From positions 21,669 to 85,668 of the forward strand of contig JANQES010000041.1 of the NCBI GenBank assembly GCA_028278205.1: a stretch of DNA of 64,000 nt. Direction: 5' to 3'. Under the pieces are notes generated by a model, which was given only the letters and a program-made list of their open reading frames with translations, did no database searches and was not told the DNA's origin. Within the stretch, counting starts at the first letter, position 1; each line of letters begins with the position of its first letter. Shown piece by piece: positions 54,707-63,782 of the stretch. The position numbers and the translations under genes are program-made. This stretch comes from Rhodothermales bacterium (GTDB lineage Bacteria > Bacteroidota > Rhodothermia > Rhodothermales > Bin80).

Positions 54707-55233
54707 GACCCTAGCAGCACGCGGTCGAGCACCAGGCGAAACCAATACGTATAGCGATCCGGGCGCTCGGCCACATCTTTACGCAGCGCCTCGGCTTCGA
54801 TCCAGCGCCAGGAGGCCACCTCGGCCCGGTTGGGCGCCGGAACGCCGTTGTAACGCCCGATGAAGACGTGGTCGTATTCGTGCTCGTAGAGATCGCGTTC
54901 CAGCTTCGAATGATAGACGAAGCCGAAGAGCGGCCTCAGGTCGCAGGCCACGCCCATTTCTTCCTGAAGCCGCCGGTGCGCCGCCGCTTCCACCAGCTCA
55001 CCCGGTCGGGGATGACTGCAGCAGGTGTTCGACCAGAGCCCGCCGGAGTGGTATTTGTCTGGATGTCGCTGTTGCAAGAGCAGCGCGCCGTCGTCATTGA
55101 AGAGAAAGACCGAAAAGGCGCGGTGCAAGGCGCCGTCGAGGTGGGCCTGGAGCTTCTCGCGCACGCCTATCTCTTCATCCTGCTCATTGACCAGGATCAC
55201 ATAGTCTTCTGCGTTGTCTTTTTCTTGGGTCAA
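54694..55233 (-). CDS. idi: Isopentenyl-diphosphate delta-isomerase, type I
   Basis: A 179-residue enzyme that interconverts IPP and DMAPP for isoprenoid synthesis. Nudix fold with LLLQQRHPDKYHSGGLWSN, the catalytic Cys in NTCCSHPRPGE, the Nudix-like ELVEAAAHRRLQEEMGV and the Glu-containing EHEYDHVF. Length is normal. The last three codons and the TGA stop are part of the GTGAAACGTGAG repeat arm, so the original C-terminus was changed slightly. Confidence 0.95.
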   Translation of the reverse strand: MTQEKDNAEDYVILVNEQDEEIGVREKLQAHLDGALHRAFSVFLFNDDGALLLQQRHPDKYHSGGLWSNTCCSHPRPGELVEAAAHRRLQEEMGVACDLRPLFGFVYHSKLERDLYEHEYDHVFIGRYNGVPAPNRAEVASWRWIEAEALRKDVAERPDRYTYWFRLVLDRVLLGSRET

Positions 55234-55344
55234 AACGGGCCTGTTTTTTTGCTACAATCGTAGGGCTGGCGGGATGGAGGGCTCCCGGTTTAATGGAAAG
55301 GCATGCGCTGCGTTTCACTTTGGCAACACCGGGTCGGTTTCTAT

Positions 55345-55356
55345 TACAAATTTGTA
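55345..55356. promoter_or_regulatory. Palindrome TACAAATTTGTA upstream of idi
   Basis: A perfect twelve-base palindrome, 112 bases before the idi start and 237 bases before smc. It could be an operator; it resembles, but is not the same as, the TTACATCTTGTAA sites near the protease genes. Confidence 0.35.
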
Positions 55357-55464
55357 TCAAGTGATAGGTATGGTTCCTCTGTTGATGGCTCAATAACGGT
55401 CTTTGGTGGGAGAAGCGACGGAGATTGTTTTTTCTAGATCGTTAATAATTAAAATCCTGCGTCT

Positions 55465-55495
55465 ATTTCCACAACTTGTCCACAGGTGTGGAAAC
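55465..55495. promoter_or_regulatory. Cluster of DnaA-box-like 9-mers upstream of smc
   Basis: ATTTCCACA, TTGTCCACA and, on the other strand, GTTTCCACA lie within 31 bases next to an AT-rich stretch (55425-55455). TTGTCCACA differs by one base from the common DnaA box TTATCCACA, the other two by two. The outer TTTCCACA/TGTGGAAA pair is an exact inverted repeat. The rest of the 55234-55592 gap shows no gene. Confidence 0.4.
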
Positions 55496-55592
55496 ATCGC
55501 TTGCAAAACGGCATTCAGGTGCTTTAATTGGGGGAAGTCCGATTTTGGGCGCTTTTTCCACGCGTATTCGCCCTTTATGAATTGCACGATCC

Positions 55593-58500
55593 ATGTATCT
55601 GAGCAAGCTTGAACTGCACGGCTTTAAGAGCTTCGCCTCGCCCACCGTGCTCCGGTTCGATCCGGGCATCACGGCTATCGTGGGTCCCAACGGGTGCGGT
55701 AAGTCGAACATCGTAGATGCCGTTCGCTGGGTCATCGGCGAGCAGCGCGCCCGTGTTTTGCGCTCGGAGAAGATGGAAAACGTCATCTTCAACGGAACGT
55801 CGCGGCGCCGGCCCCTGGGGTTGTCTGAAGTGCAACTGACCGTCGAAAACACCCGGGGCGTCTTGCCGACCGAATACGCCGAGGTGACCCTCGGACGCCG
55901 CCTCTATCGATCGGGTGATTCGGAGTACCTGCTTAACGGAACGCCCTGCCGCCTCCGCGATATCGTCGATCTGTTCATGGATACCGGCATGGGCGCCGGG
56001 GCCTACTCGGTCATCGAGTTGAAGATGATCGAAGAGATCCTCTCAGACAGCGCCTACGACCGCCGCCACCTCTTCGAAGAAGCCGCCGGCATCACCAAAT
56101 ACAAACAACGCCGCGCGCAGGCCCTTCGCAAACTCGACAGCACGCAGGCCGATCTGACGCGGCTGCGCGACCTGACCGAAGAGATCGAAAAAAGAGTCCG
56201 GAGTCTCAAGCGGCAGGCCACCAAAGCCGCGCGGTACAAAGAATATGAAGAACGCCTCCGCCACGTGGAGATGGCGCTGGCGCAGGTCGAATATGACCGC
56301 CTGACGGCGCAAGAACACACGCTCCAGGCCGAGATGCAAAGCCTTCAGGATGCCTTGCAAGAGCACACGGCCCGGCTGGCGAAAGACGAAGCCGAACGCG
56401 AGGCCCAGCGCAAGACGCTCATCGACCGCGAGCGTATTCTCTCGGAGCGCCAGCAGCACTTCAACGAACACCTCGGCGCCGTCCGCGATCTCGAAGCCGA
56501 CGCGCGCCTGGAACAAGAACGCCTCGACGGCGCCAGCCGCGACCGCAACCGCACCGACCAGGAACAAGCGGAGGCCGGTCAACGCCGCGCCGTCCTGCAC
56601 GCCGCCGCCGAGCGACTGGCTACCGAACTGGCCGAAGCCGAACCCTTTCAGGCCGAAGCCGGCCGCGTGCTTGAGGAAGCCCAGGAGGCGCGGGATCAGG
56701 CACGCGTCGTTTCGGAAGCGCGGCGTCAGGCGTTGCAAGACCTCCGCCGCCGCGAGCATCAGGTGGTCGAAGAGCGCGCTACCTACCATCGGCACCTCGA
56801 CCGGCTGGCTAACCGCCTCGAACTGCTCGGGCAGGAGCAAGCCCGGACGCAGGAGCAGGCTGAAGAACTGGCTGGTGTCGAACGGGAGCACGGCACGCAG
56901 ACGCAGCAGGCCGAACAACGGTCGAAAACGGCTGAGGCAACGCTCGATGCTGCGCGGGAAGCCCTGGCCGAAGCGGGGCGGGAGCACGAAGCCATGCAAC
57001 ACCGGCTCGAAGAAGCTTCAGAGGCGCTGCATCAGGTCGAGCGGCAGCATGATGCCGCCGCCGCCGAGGTGCACTTGCTCGATAGCCTCGTGGCGTCCTT
57101 CGACGAATTTCCCGATGCCGTACAATTTCTGGCAACCGCGCCCGACTGGTCGGATGCAGATCTCAAGACCGTGGCCGACGTGCTGGAGTGCGATGCCGCC
57201 TACCGAACCGCGCTCGATGCGGCGCTGGACGGTCTGGGAGCATGCCTCGTCGTCGAGACGGAGCACGAGGCTTATCAGGCTGTTTCGTTGTTGCGGGCCG
57301 AAGAGAAAGGCCGGGCTACGTTTCTCGTGCTGGATCGGCTTCCCGCCGGTGCTCCCGTGGTTAATGGGCAGCATGGAGACAACGGAGCGGTGCTCCCCAT
57401 GCGCGATCTGGTCCGCGTCAGCGATCCTGCCTTCGAGCGGTTGGCGGCGTTGCTGCTCCACGATTGCTATTTCGTCGAGACGTTGGAAACGGCTGAGGCG
57501 TTGGAGCACGCGCCGGGCCATCCTGCGGCGCGCTACGTGGCGGCTACCGGCGAATGGATCGACGCGCGCGGCCTCGTCCATGCCGGAAGCGAACAGGCCG
57601 GCGCCTCGCCTGCTGTCGGGCGCGTGGAACGCCGGGCGCACCTTGATGCCATGCGGGAGCACCTGGATGCCTTGAAGGAAAAGATGGAGCATCACGAAGC
57701 TGCTACCGGCGAAATCCGAACAGCGCTCGATGCCATTCCTCTCGAAAAAAGGCGTCAGGCGGTGGTCGAGACGGAGCAGGTTTACGCTGAAGCCGAACGG
57801 GAGCACGCGCGCCTGGCCTACGAGCACAGCACCCTCACGGGGCGCCGCGCCGGCTTGAAAGAACGCCTGCAATCCATCGAGACCGAAGTGCAGGCCGGGC
57901 AGGAAGCCTTCGAAGCGCCCCGGGCGGCGGCCTCCGACACCGAAGCCCGGCTGACGGCTTTGCAGGGCGAACGCGAGACCGCCGAGGCAGCCTTTCAAGA
58001 AGCCGAAGCCGCCAGCCTCGCCACCCAGGATCGCCTCGCCGAAGCCAACATCGCCGCCGTCGAAGCCCGCAACCGATGCGACAACCTCCAACGCGATCTC
58101 GACCGCACGCGGCAGGAGATCGAAGCGCTGGAGCAACGCGCCGAGCAACGCCAGGCGCATCTCGAAGCGCTCCGCCAGACTATCGAGACGGCGCAGGAAA
58201 AGGTGGATCGTTTACATCAACAACTCGATGCAGTGCGCGGGCAACGGGCCGGATTGGAAGCCGGCGTTGCCAAAGCCAAGACAGAACTCTTCCAAACGAA
58301 GATAGACATCGACCGGGTGGAGGCGCGGCTGCGTAAGCTGCGGCAGGCTCGCGAAGAGACCATGCGCGAAGAAAACGCCCGCGCTGTCCGTCAGGCTGAG
58401 ATTCACACACGCAAAGAGGATCTGATCGAAAACATTCGCGAGAACTTCGGCGTGGTGCTCGGTGTGGACCGTATCGAGGTGGAGGAGGGCTTTGAGGAGG

Positions 58501-59165
58501 CTGCCGCGCGTGAAGAAGTGCAGGAACTGCGGGGCAAGATCAAAGGCATGGGCAGTGTCAATGCCCTCGCCCTCGAAGAGTACGAGACCGAGCGCGAACG
58601 CTACGAGTTCATGGCGGCGCAACAACAAGACCTCGAAAACGCCGAAAACACGCTGCTTCAGACCATCGACGAGATCAACACGACGGCGGCCCGGCGTTTT
58701 TCCGAGACCTACGAAGCCATCCGCGCAAGCTTCCGCGATCTCTTCGTCGAACTCTTCGGCCACGACGCCAGCGCCGACTTGCAGTTGTCCGATCCCAACG
58801 ATCCGCTCGAATCGCCCATCGATATCATCGCCAAGCCGCGCGGCAAGCGGCCTATCCACATCGCCCAGCTATCGAGCGGCGAGAAGACGCTGACGGCCAT
58901 CGCGCTGCTCTTCGCCATCTATCTCGTCAAGCCCAGTCCCTTCTGTTTCCTCGACGAGGTAGACGCCCCGCTCGACGACGCCAACATCGACCGCTTCATG
59001 CGGCTGATCCGTCGTTTTTCGAACCACACGCAGTTCATCCTGGTCACCCACAACAAACGCACGATGGAAATGGCCGACCGTCTTTACGGCATCACGATGC
59101 AAGAGCAGGGCGTCTCGCGGCTGGTCGGCGTCAAGTTCGAAGAGGCGCTGGCGCTGGCGAGTTGA
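55593..59165 (+). CDS. smc: Chromosome segregation ATPase SMC
   Basis: A 1190-residue SMC. Head: Walker A GPNGCGKSN (residues 31-39), KSFASPT start motif and Q-loop region; two long coiled-coil arms; a hinge near residues 500-680; C-terminal head with signature LSSGEKTLTAIAL and Walker B FCFLDEVDAPLDDAN. It organises and condenses the chromosome with ScpA/ScpB, which are not in this window. Length is usual. The start (MYLSKLELHGFKSF) is standard. Confidence 0.97.
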   Translation: MYLSKLELHGFKSFASPTVLRFDPGITAIVGPNGCGKSNIVDAVRWVIGEQRARVLRSEKMENVIFNGTSRRRPLGLSEVQLTVENTRGVLPTEYAEVTLGRRLYRSGDSEYLLNGTPCRLRDIVDLFMDTGMGAGAYSVIELKMIEEILSDSAYDRRHLFEEAAGITKYKQRRAQALRKLDSTQADLTRLRDLTEEIEKRVRSLKRQATKAARYKEYEERLRHVEMALAQVEYDRLTAQEHTLQAEMQSLQDALQEHTARLAKDEAEREAQRKTLIDRERILSERQQHFNEHLGAVRDLEADARLEQERLDGASRDRNRTDQEQAEAGQRRAVLHAAAERLATELAEAEPFQAEAGRVLEEAQEARDQARVVSEARRQALQDLRRREHQVVEERATYHRHLDRLANRLELLGQEQARTQEQAEELAGVEREHGTQTQQAEQRSKTAEATLDAAREALAEAGREHEAMQHRLEEASEALHQVERQHDAAAAEVHLLDSLVASFDEFPDAVQFLATAPDWSDADLKTVADVLECDAAYRTALDAALDGLGACLVVETEHEAYQAVSLLRAEEKGRATFLVLDRLPAGAPVVNGQHGDNGAVLPMRDLVRVSDPAFERLAALLLHDCYFVETLETAEALEHAPGHPAARYVAATGEWIDARGLVHAGSEQAGASPAVGRVERRAHLDAMREHLDALKEKMEHHEAATGEIRTALDAIPLEKRRQAVVETEQVYAEAEREHARLAYEHSTLTGRRAGLKERLQSIETEVQAGQEAFEAPRAAASDTEARLTALQGERETAEAAFQEAEAASLATQDRLAEANIAAVEARNRCDNLQRDLDRTRQEIEALEQRAEQRQAHLEALRQTIETAQEKVDRLHQQLDAVRGQRAGLEAGVAKAKTELFQTKIDIDRVEARLRKLRQAREETMREENARAVRQAEIHTRKEDLIENIRENFGVVLGVDRIEVEEGFEEAAAREEVQELRGKIKGMGSVNALALEEYETERERYEFMAAQQQDLENAENTLLQTIDEINTTAARRFSETYEAIRASFRDLFVELFGHDASADLQLSDPNDPLESPIDIIAKPRGKRPIHIAQLSSGEKTLTAIALLFAIYLVKPSPFCFLDEVDAPLDDANIDRFMRLIRRFSNHTQFILVTHNKRTMEMADRLYGITMQEQGVSRLVGVKFEEALALAS

Positions 59166-59173
59166 GGGGTGAG

Positions 59174-59259
59174 TGTGAAACATAAAACGTGAAACGTGAG
59201 GGTGCTTCGCTGAGGCCTTTCTATAAGCCCCCTCGCGTTTCACGTTTTATGTTTCACGA
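59174..59259. repeat. Inverted element GTGAAACGTGAGG, copy 2
   Basis: Left GTGAAACATAAAACGTGAAA CGTGAGG, right CGCGTTTCACGTTTTATGTT TCAC, around GCTGAGGCCTTTCTATAAG. Longer than copy 1 by an extra GTGAAACATAAAAC word. Located nine bases after the smc stop. Confidence 0.82.
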
Positions 59260-59412
59260 ATCCTACGTATAAGGCGTTTTTCCAGGGTATACAGATCAGA
59301 TATGCGGGTGAAGCCTATGTTGATAAAGAATTGACCTTAAGGAGACCCCGGTGTTGTACGAAACTTGGGGTATCTTCCCCGCCGGCCTCACGAGACCTCC
59401 GAACAGGTGGCT

Positions 59413-60546
59413 ATGACGAAATCGAAAGCAACCCAGGGCATAGGGCACGTGCTGGGGATCGCGCTGGTCTTTGGAGCGATCCTGGTGGTGCTTTTTGCGC
59501 AGCCGGCGCTGTTTGATGCCGCGCTGGGGGTACGTCTTTTGATCGGGTTGGCGCTGACCGGGTTGGTCTTCGGGGCGCTCGTCTACGCGCGTAAACGGGC
59601 GCAGGCTGTTCTCAGCAAGGCCTATGACGAGGCGGCCAGGCATCTGGAGGCGCGCACGCTGGCCCTGCACGAGGTGCAGGAGAGGCTGGAGGCGCAGACC
59701 GAAGAACAGCAGCGCGTCGAGGCCTCCTTGCAAGCCTCGGTCGATGACCTCAGAGCCAGCCGCGACGAACTCGAAGAGGCCATGCTGCACCAGGCCGAAC
59801 TCAACGAAAAACTACGGGCCTCCGAGCAGCAGTTGAAAGACCTCAACGTCCGCAAAGACAAGTTTTTCTCCATCGTCTCGCACGATGTCAAGAGTATGCT
59901 CGTCTCGGCTATCGGCTTCTCGAAACTGCTCATCAGCGATGCCGACACGTTGCCGCGCGACATGGTCAAAGAGTTCGCCTCGCACGTCCACAGTTCCACG
60001 ACGAACACCTACGACCTGCTCGAAAACTTGTTGACGTGGACGCGCATGCAAACCGGGCGGATGCTCTATCAGCGGTCCTGGCACGGCGTCGACGATTTGA
60101 TTCAGAACAACATCAGGATGCTTCAGGACAATGCCGCGCGCAAAGGCATCCAACTCAGCCGCGAAGGCGACCGCGAGGCTCAGGTCTATGCCGACCGCAA
60201 CATGATCAACTCGGTCTTGCAGAATCTCATCTCCAACGCCATCAAATTCACCGAGCACGGCGGCGAGGTCACCGTCAGCTCGCGCACGTTCGATCACACC
60301 GTCGAGATTGCCGTGCGCGACAACGGCGTCGGCATCAGCCCGGATAACCTCCACAAGCTCTTCCGCATCGACATGAACCACTCCACGCCGGGCACCGACG
60401 AAGAAGAAGGAACCGGCCTGGGCCTGGTGCTCTGCAAAGAGATGATCGAAAAGCACGAAGGCCGCATCTGGGCCGAAAGCGAGCCGGGCAAAGGCTCGTC
60501 GTTCTACTTCACGCTTCCCTGCGCCGCTCCGGCAGAAGAAGGGTAA
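59413..60546 (+). CDS. Membrane sensor histidine kinase
   Basis: A 377-residue kinase with two membrane helices (about 9-27 and 37-56) joined by a very short loop, so no real periplasmic sensor domain. A coiled coil follows (about 65-150, EERLEAQTEEQQRVEASLQ type). HisKA has FFSIVSHDVKSML as phosphoacceptor region (H-D-V-K), HATPase NLISNAIKFTEHG, DNGVGISPDN and GTGLGLVLCKE. It lacks an adjacent response regulator. The TAA stop runs directly into a family A repeat (TAACCGCAG). Confidence 0.9.
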   Translation: MTKSKATQGIGHVLGIALVFGAILVVLFAQPALFDAALGVRLLIGLALTGLVFGALVYARKRAQAVLSKAYDEAARHLEARTLALHEVQERLEAQTEEQQRVEASLQASVDDLRASRDELEEAMLHQAELNEKLRASEQQLKDLNVRKDKFFSIVSHDVKSMLVSAIGFSKLLISDADTLPRDMVKEFASHVHSSTTNTYDLLENLLTWTRMQTGRMLYQRSWHGVDDLIQNNIRMLQDNAARKGIQLSREGDREAQVYADRNMINSVLQNLISNAIKFTEHGGEVTVSSRTFDHTVEIAVRDNGVGISPDNLHKLFRIDMNHSTPGTDEEEGTGLGLVLCKEMIEKHEGRIWAESEPGKGSSFYFTLPCAAPAEEG

Positions 60547-60583
60547 CCGCAGACTGCGCCCATCCCCGTTCATCTGCGGTTGC
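60544..60583. repeat. Family A element, copy 4 (short)
   Basis: TAACCGCAGACTGCGCCCAT then CCCGTTCATCTGCGGTTGC: only the two outer arms with almost no centre. The kinase stop codon is fused with its first bases. Confidence 0.8.
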
Positions 60584-60593
60584 ACGGGGTGCC

Positions 60594-61022
60594 CTAGCTG
60601 ATGCTGACGAGTTCGATGTCGAAGATGAGCGTTTTGCCGGCCAGCGGATGGTTGGCGTCGAACGTGACGGCCACGTCTGTAACCGCTGTGACGACCACCG
60701 GCATCCTGTTGCCGTCGGCTAAGCCGAGTTCGAACTGTTGCCCGACTTGCGGCACGATGCCGGAGGGTATCTCGCTGCGTGGCATCTGGACGATCAGGTC
60801 GGGGTCGTGGGGGCCGTAGCCGTCTTTCGGCGCGATGGTGGTGGTGCCCTTCTGGCCCGGCTCCAGGCCCAGCACCGCTTTTTCGAAACCGGGGATGACC
60901 TGCCCGGCCCCCACGGTAAACGTCAGCGGTTCTCGCCCTTCCGACGAGTCAAAAACCGTCCCGTCTTCGAGACGACCTGTATAGTGAATCGCTACGGTGT
61001 TTCCTGCTTGCGGTTGTGCCAC
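60594..61022 (-). CDS. FKBP-type peptidyl-prolyl isomerase (SlyD-like)
   Basis: A 142-residue protein. VAIHYTGRLEDGTVFDSS and FTVGAGQVIPGFEKAVLGLE are the FKBP core; IAPKDGYG and the inserted IF domain (NRMPVVVTAVTDVAVTFDAN HPLAGKTLIFDIEL, read in two parts) define the SlyD/FkpB type. It catalyses prolyl isomerisation and acts as a chaperone. No His-rich tail is present. Confidence 0.93.
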   Translation of the reverse strand: MAQPQAGNTVAIHYTGRLEDGTVFDSSEGREPLTFTVGAGQVIPGFEKAVLGLEPGQKGTTTIAPKDGYGPHDPDLIVQMPRSEIPSGIVPQVGQQFELGLADGNRMPVVVTAVTDVAVTFDANHPLAGKTLIFDIELVSIS

Positions 61023-61037
61023 AATGGGCCTCCGTGG

Positions 61038-61125
61038 GTTGTGGTGTTATGGTGTTTTAGTGTTTTAGTGTTATGGTACGAGTCCGAGACACTAAAACAC
61101 TCGAACACCATAACACTACAACACT
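61038..61125. repeat. Inverted element GTGTTTTAGTG, copy 2
   Basis: GGTGTTATGGTGTTTTAGTG and ACTCGAACACCATAACAC around TTATGGTACGAGTCCGAGA. The right edge gives the TAG stop of the RidA gene on the minus strand. Confidence 0.82.
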
Positions 61126-61519
61126 ATTCCTCCGGCACGAACGCGTCGGCTTCGATCTCGACGAGCATGCGGGGATCGATCAGGCGGGTGACTTCGACCA
61201 TGGTGGCGGCGGGGCGGATGGCGCTGAACGCTTCGCCGTGAGCGCGTCCAATGGCCTCCCAGTGCCCGTCGATATTTACCACGTACATCCGCGTGCGGAC
61301 GACATGCTCCAGCCCCGCGCCTGCCGCCTGCAACGCCGCCTCGATGTTTGCCAGGGCCTGTTTGGCCTGCGCATAGGCATTGCCCACGCCCACCAGTTGC
61401 CCGGCGGCATCGGTGGCCGTCGTGCCCGAAACATGCACGTGCGGCCCGATGCGCACCGCCCGCGAATAGCCCACCAGCGGCTCCCACTTAGTCCCTGTCG
61501 ATATGAGGTGACGTTTCAT
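61124..61519 (-). CDS. ridA: RidA-family enamine/imine deaminase
   Basis: A 131-residue protein of the YjgF/YER057c/UK114 family: [40 protein letters not shown] and [16 protein letters not shown]. The conserved Arg (RTRMYV) and terminal Glu ([12 protein letters not shown]) that handle the substrate carboxylate are present. It hydrolyses reactive 2-aminoacrylate-like intermediates. The TAG stop lies inside a repeat arm. Confidence 0.93.
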   Translation of the reverse strand: MKRHLISTGTKWEPLVGYSRAVRIGPHVHVSGTTATDAAGQLVGVGNAYAQAKQALANIEAALQAAGAGLEHVVRTRMYVVNIDGHWEAIGRAHGEAFSAIRPAATMVEVTRLIDPRMLVEIEADAFVPEE

Positions 61520-61527
61520 AGAGTGGT

Positions 61528-61587
61528 CTTTGTGCTTCGCTCGTAAGTTCTTCGTTTGTAATGAAAACGAAGCACAAAGTACAAAGC
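61528..61587. repeat. Inverted element CTTTGTGCTTCG / CGAAGCACAAAG
   Basis: CTTTGTGCTTCGCTCGTAAG and TTCGTTTGTA are followed by ATGAAAACGAAGCACAAAGT, then ACAAAGC. A related single arm lies near 45430. It is between the ridA start and the next gene. Confidence 0.65.
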
Positions 61588-61613
61588 AGGAGGGAAAAAG
61601 ATATAGCGAATCG

Positions 61614-62021
61614 TCACGCGCTCTCGCTCACTTTGGCCCGTCGCGTCTCAAGGATTCCTTTGACGGCAGCGCCCAGGTAGCCGGCGCACAACACCGCTGT
61701 GATGGCTTCTTCGAGGGCTGCCGCCGGGCGTTTTACGTCTTCTCCGGAGAACAACGCGGCCACCTTGAGCAGGCCGTCCGCCGTGCCGAGAAAAGCAAAG
61801 AGTGCCAGGGCCAGGGCCGTGTATACGAGATAGGGATGCCACGCGCGCTGCCGTTGCGCAACGCTGCCGAGCAACAGAAACAGAACGCCGAAAGCGGCAG
61901 GAATCAGCGCCGTCCATTTGGCCGGGTCGAACCGTATCAGAGCGAAGGTGCCCACGCCGAGAATCGTCAGAAGCGTGCCGAGGAGGAGAATGTTTTTCGC
62001 TGCCGTTTGTCTGGGATCCAT
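61614..62021 (-). CDS. Four-helix membrane protein of unknown function
   Basis: A 135-residue protein with four predicted membrane segments ([72 protein letters not shown]). I recognise no family. The frame extends upstream; ATG 62021 and ATG 62084 are both possible, and I chose the former because the extra residues are not membrane-like. Confidence 0.65.
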   Translation of the reverse strand: MDPRQTAAKNILLLGTLLTILGVGTFALIRFDPAKWTALIPAAFGVLFLLLGSVAQRQRAWHPYLVYTALALALFAFLGTADGLLKVAALFSGEDVKRPAAALEEAITAVLCAGYLGAAVKGILETRRAKVSESA

Positions 62022-62184
62022 GAGGGTTGTTCGAATCAGAAACGCCCATACCGGAATTCTGGAGGGAAGGCGCTGCTTCACCATGCATGACTCACCGTTT
62101 TCATGTGCGGCGCCCGTATTCCTCAAAATATCGGAAACAGAAGCAGGGGGTGAAGGGGTCTTTTCAGAAGGCTCGGTGAATTGT

Positions 62185-62219
62185 TGCAACCGCAGATGGC
62201 CGCGAATGGACGCAGATAG
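62185..62219. repeat. Family A element, copy 5 (left arm only)
   Basis: GCAACCGCAGATGGCCGCGA then ATGGACGCAGATAG, with no right arm. It lies in the 62022-62504 gap, which otherwise holds two more repeat families (below). Confidence 0.75.
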
Positions 62220-62289
62220 AGCGGTGTTTTGCATTTAGAATGTGGTGAATGCGAATCGATCCTAAAAACAAGACCCTTCAAACATGAAT

Positions 62290-62345
62290 GTAGCCGCAGG
62301 CTTCAGCCTGCGCTTTTACGACGGTTATTCGCAGGCTGATGCTCC
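62290..62345. repeat. Hairpin GTAGCCGCAGGCTTCAGCCTGCG
   Basis: CGCAGGCTTCAGCCTGCG is a compact palindrome; a further inverse unit CGCAGGCTGATGCTCC follows 30 bases later. Such Cgcaggctt-type units are found widely in environmental bacteria. Confidence 0.65.
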
Positions 62346-62355
62346 TTTACATTTT

Positions 62356-62504
62356 AATCGGGTAATCGAGATCGCCCGGCGATGACACGAGCGAAGCGAC
62401 TGACGAAGTAATCACCGGGTTCAGCGCTGAAGGCCCGTTGGGCCTGAAACAGGGCGCCGAAGGCGTCCTTGAGCCCTGAGCCCGGCTCTTCAGGGCCGGG
62501 CGGT
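62356..62504. repeat. Family I multi-hairpin element, copy 2
   Basis: CGCCCGGCGATGACACGAGC GAAGCGACTGACGAAGTAAT CACCGGG, then GAAGGCCC-GTT-GGGCCT, GGGCGCCGAAGGCGTCC and GCCCGGCTCTTCAGGGCCGG. It abuts the TGA stop of the minus-strand HhH gene (62505). Stems are kept while loop and pairing bases differ from copy 1. Confidence 0.85.
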
Positions 62505-63200
62505 TCAATCCAACGTTACGTAGCGTTCGAGCCGGGCGAGTTCGTCCTCGTCTACATATTTGCCGATCTCCCGGCGGAACTGCTCGATGTTTTGATACGG
62601 GCGGTATTCCTTGAATTCGTGCAGCATCCGGTTGCCCACGCCGGGGATGGCGAGGATGGCCTCGTCGCTGGCCGTATTGAGGTTGACCGGCACGAAGACG
62701 TACTGCTCCAGCCGCGCGACCTCCGCCTCATCCACATACTTGCCGATCTCCCGGCGGAACTGATCGATAGCCACGTAGGGACGATACTCCTCGAACTCAT
62801 GCGCCATGCGGTCGCCCACGCCGGGTACCAGCAGGATCTCCTCGCGGCTGGCCGTATTGAGGTTGATCGGGATGAACAGCTTCGCGTAGAGTTCGGCGCT
62901 TTGCTCGTCGTTGAGAGCGGAGCCGAGGGCGGCGTGCAGGGCCGTCATGTTCAGGAAGGGGCGTTGATCGATGACAGCCTGCGCGAGCGTCGCGTTGAGG
63001 TGCGGCAGCGCGCCGAGTTCGTCTTCGCCGGCCAGGTTGGGGTTGAGCACGCCCATGGTGTTGGCGGTCTGCGTCTCGGTCGGGGCAGGATCGGTTTGCG
63101 CGGCGTTGGTGTCGGTGTTGGTCTCGCCCTCGCCGGCGCAGCCGGCAACGAAAAGCAGGGCCGTCAACGCGATGCCCATTAGCGTTTTTATGCGATACAT
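62505..63200 (-). CDS. Helix-hairpin-helix (ComEA-like) lipoprotein
   Basis: A 231-residue protein: lipobox FVAGC (Cys21), a Thr/Asn/Glu-rich linker, one degenerate HhH unit, then two near-identical units of about 69 residues. Each of these contains NLNTAS-x-E-x-I-L-x-(V/I)PGVG-(D/N)RM and FRREIGKYVDE. In ComEA the NLNTA-PGIG HhH binds double-stranded DNA during uptake. An outer-membrane or periplasm-anchored, repeated HhH protein could do likewise, but no other competence gene is visible. The start overlaps the upstream stop by one base (TAATG), so it is coupled to the membrane gene at 63200. Confidence 0.85.
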   Translation of the reverse strand: MYRIKTLMGIALTALLFVAGCAGEGETNTDTNAAQTDPAPTETQTANTMGVLNPNLAGEDELGALPHLNATLAQAVIDQRPFLNMTALHAALGSALNDEQSAELYAKLFIPINLNTASREEILLVPGVGDRMAHEFEEYRPYVAIDQFRREIGKYVDEAEVARLEQYVFVPVNLNTASDEAILAIPGVGNRMLHEFKEYRPYQNIEQFRREIGKYVDEDELARLERYVTLD

Positions 63201-63664
63201 TACGGTTCTCCGTCGGTGTTCGTTTTTTTGTTGGATAAGGCCGGGTGCCGGTAAGTGAAGGCCAGGCCCAGCAGCCCGAGTTGGATCATCGTGCCGGGCG
63301 CCAGCGCCGGCGTAGCGCCTTTGAGCGATTCCCAGAAGAGTTCAAACCCCTTCATCGTCGGATACATCTCCCGCTCGAATTCCACGTTGCCCTGGTAGTG
63401 CATCCACATGCCGACGAAACCGCTCACGACGAACAGGAGCATCGTCCCCTGAAAGACCCGCAGGCTCACGCGCCCGCGATCCACCACGCGCCAGCCGAGC
63501 ACGATCAGGCTGAGGCCCATCAGGATCAGCGGCACCCATTGCCAGAAGTCTTCGAAGTGCTCCTGTAGCAGAAGTTCCGCCCCGGTGCCCACGATGCCGA
63601 TGAGCAATACAATCAGCAAAAAGCCGCGCAGGGCTTTGATCGTAGGAGAGTCCGCTGGGTTCAT
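63200..63664 (-). CDS. Four-helix membrane protein coupled to the HhH lipoprotein
   Basis: A 154-residue protein with four predicted membrane helices (FLLIVLLIGIVGTGAELLL, WVPLILMGLSLIVLGW, GTMLLFVVSGFVGMWMHY, MIQLGLLGLAFTYRH). No family recognised. It is the first gene of a two-gene run with the HhH lipoprotein. Confidence 0.75.
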   Translation of the reverse strand: MNPADSPTIKALRGFLLIVLLIGIVGTGAELLLQEHFEDFWQWVPLILMGLSLIVLGWRVVDRGRVSLRVFQGTMLLFVVSGFVGMWMHYQGNVEFEREMYPTMKGFELFWESLKGATPALAPGTMIQLGLLGLAFTYRHPALSNKKTNTDGEP

Positions 63665-63715
63665 GGATTCCGGTTTGTGTCCCGGCCAGCGGAAGCGATC
63701 TAAGCCGCCGGCTTG

Positions 63716-63738
63716 CTATTTAGACTGAATCTAAATAG
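63716..63738. promoter_or_regulatory. Inverted repeat CTATTTAGA / TCTAAATAG
   Basis: Nine-base exact arms with a five-base spacer, 52 bases before the start of the membrane gene at 63664. The position fits an operator for the two-gene operon. Confidence 0.45.
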
Positions 63739-63782
63739 TGAAGGACGATAAAAGCAAGGCTTACCCTGATTGAAGTTTTCGT

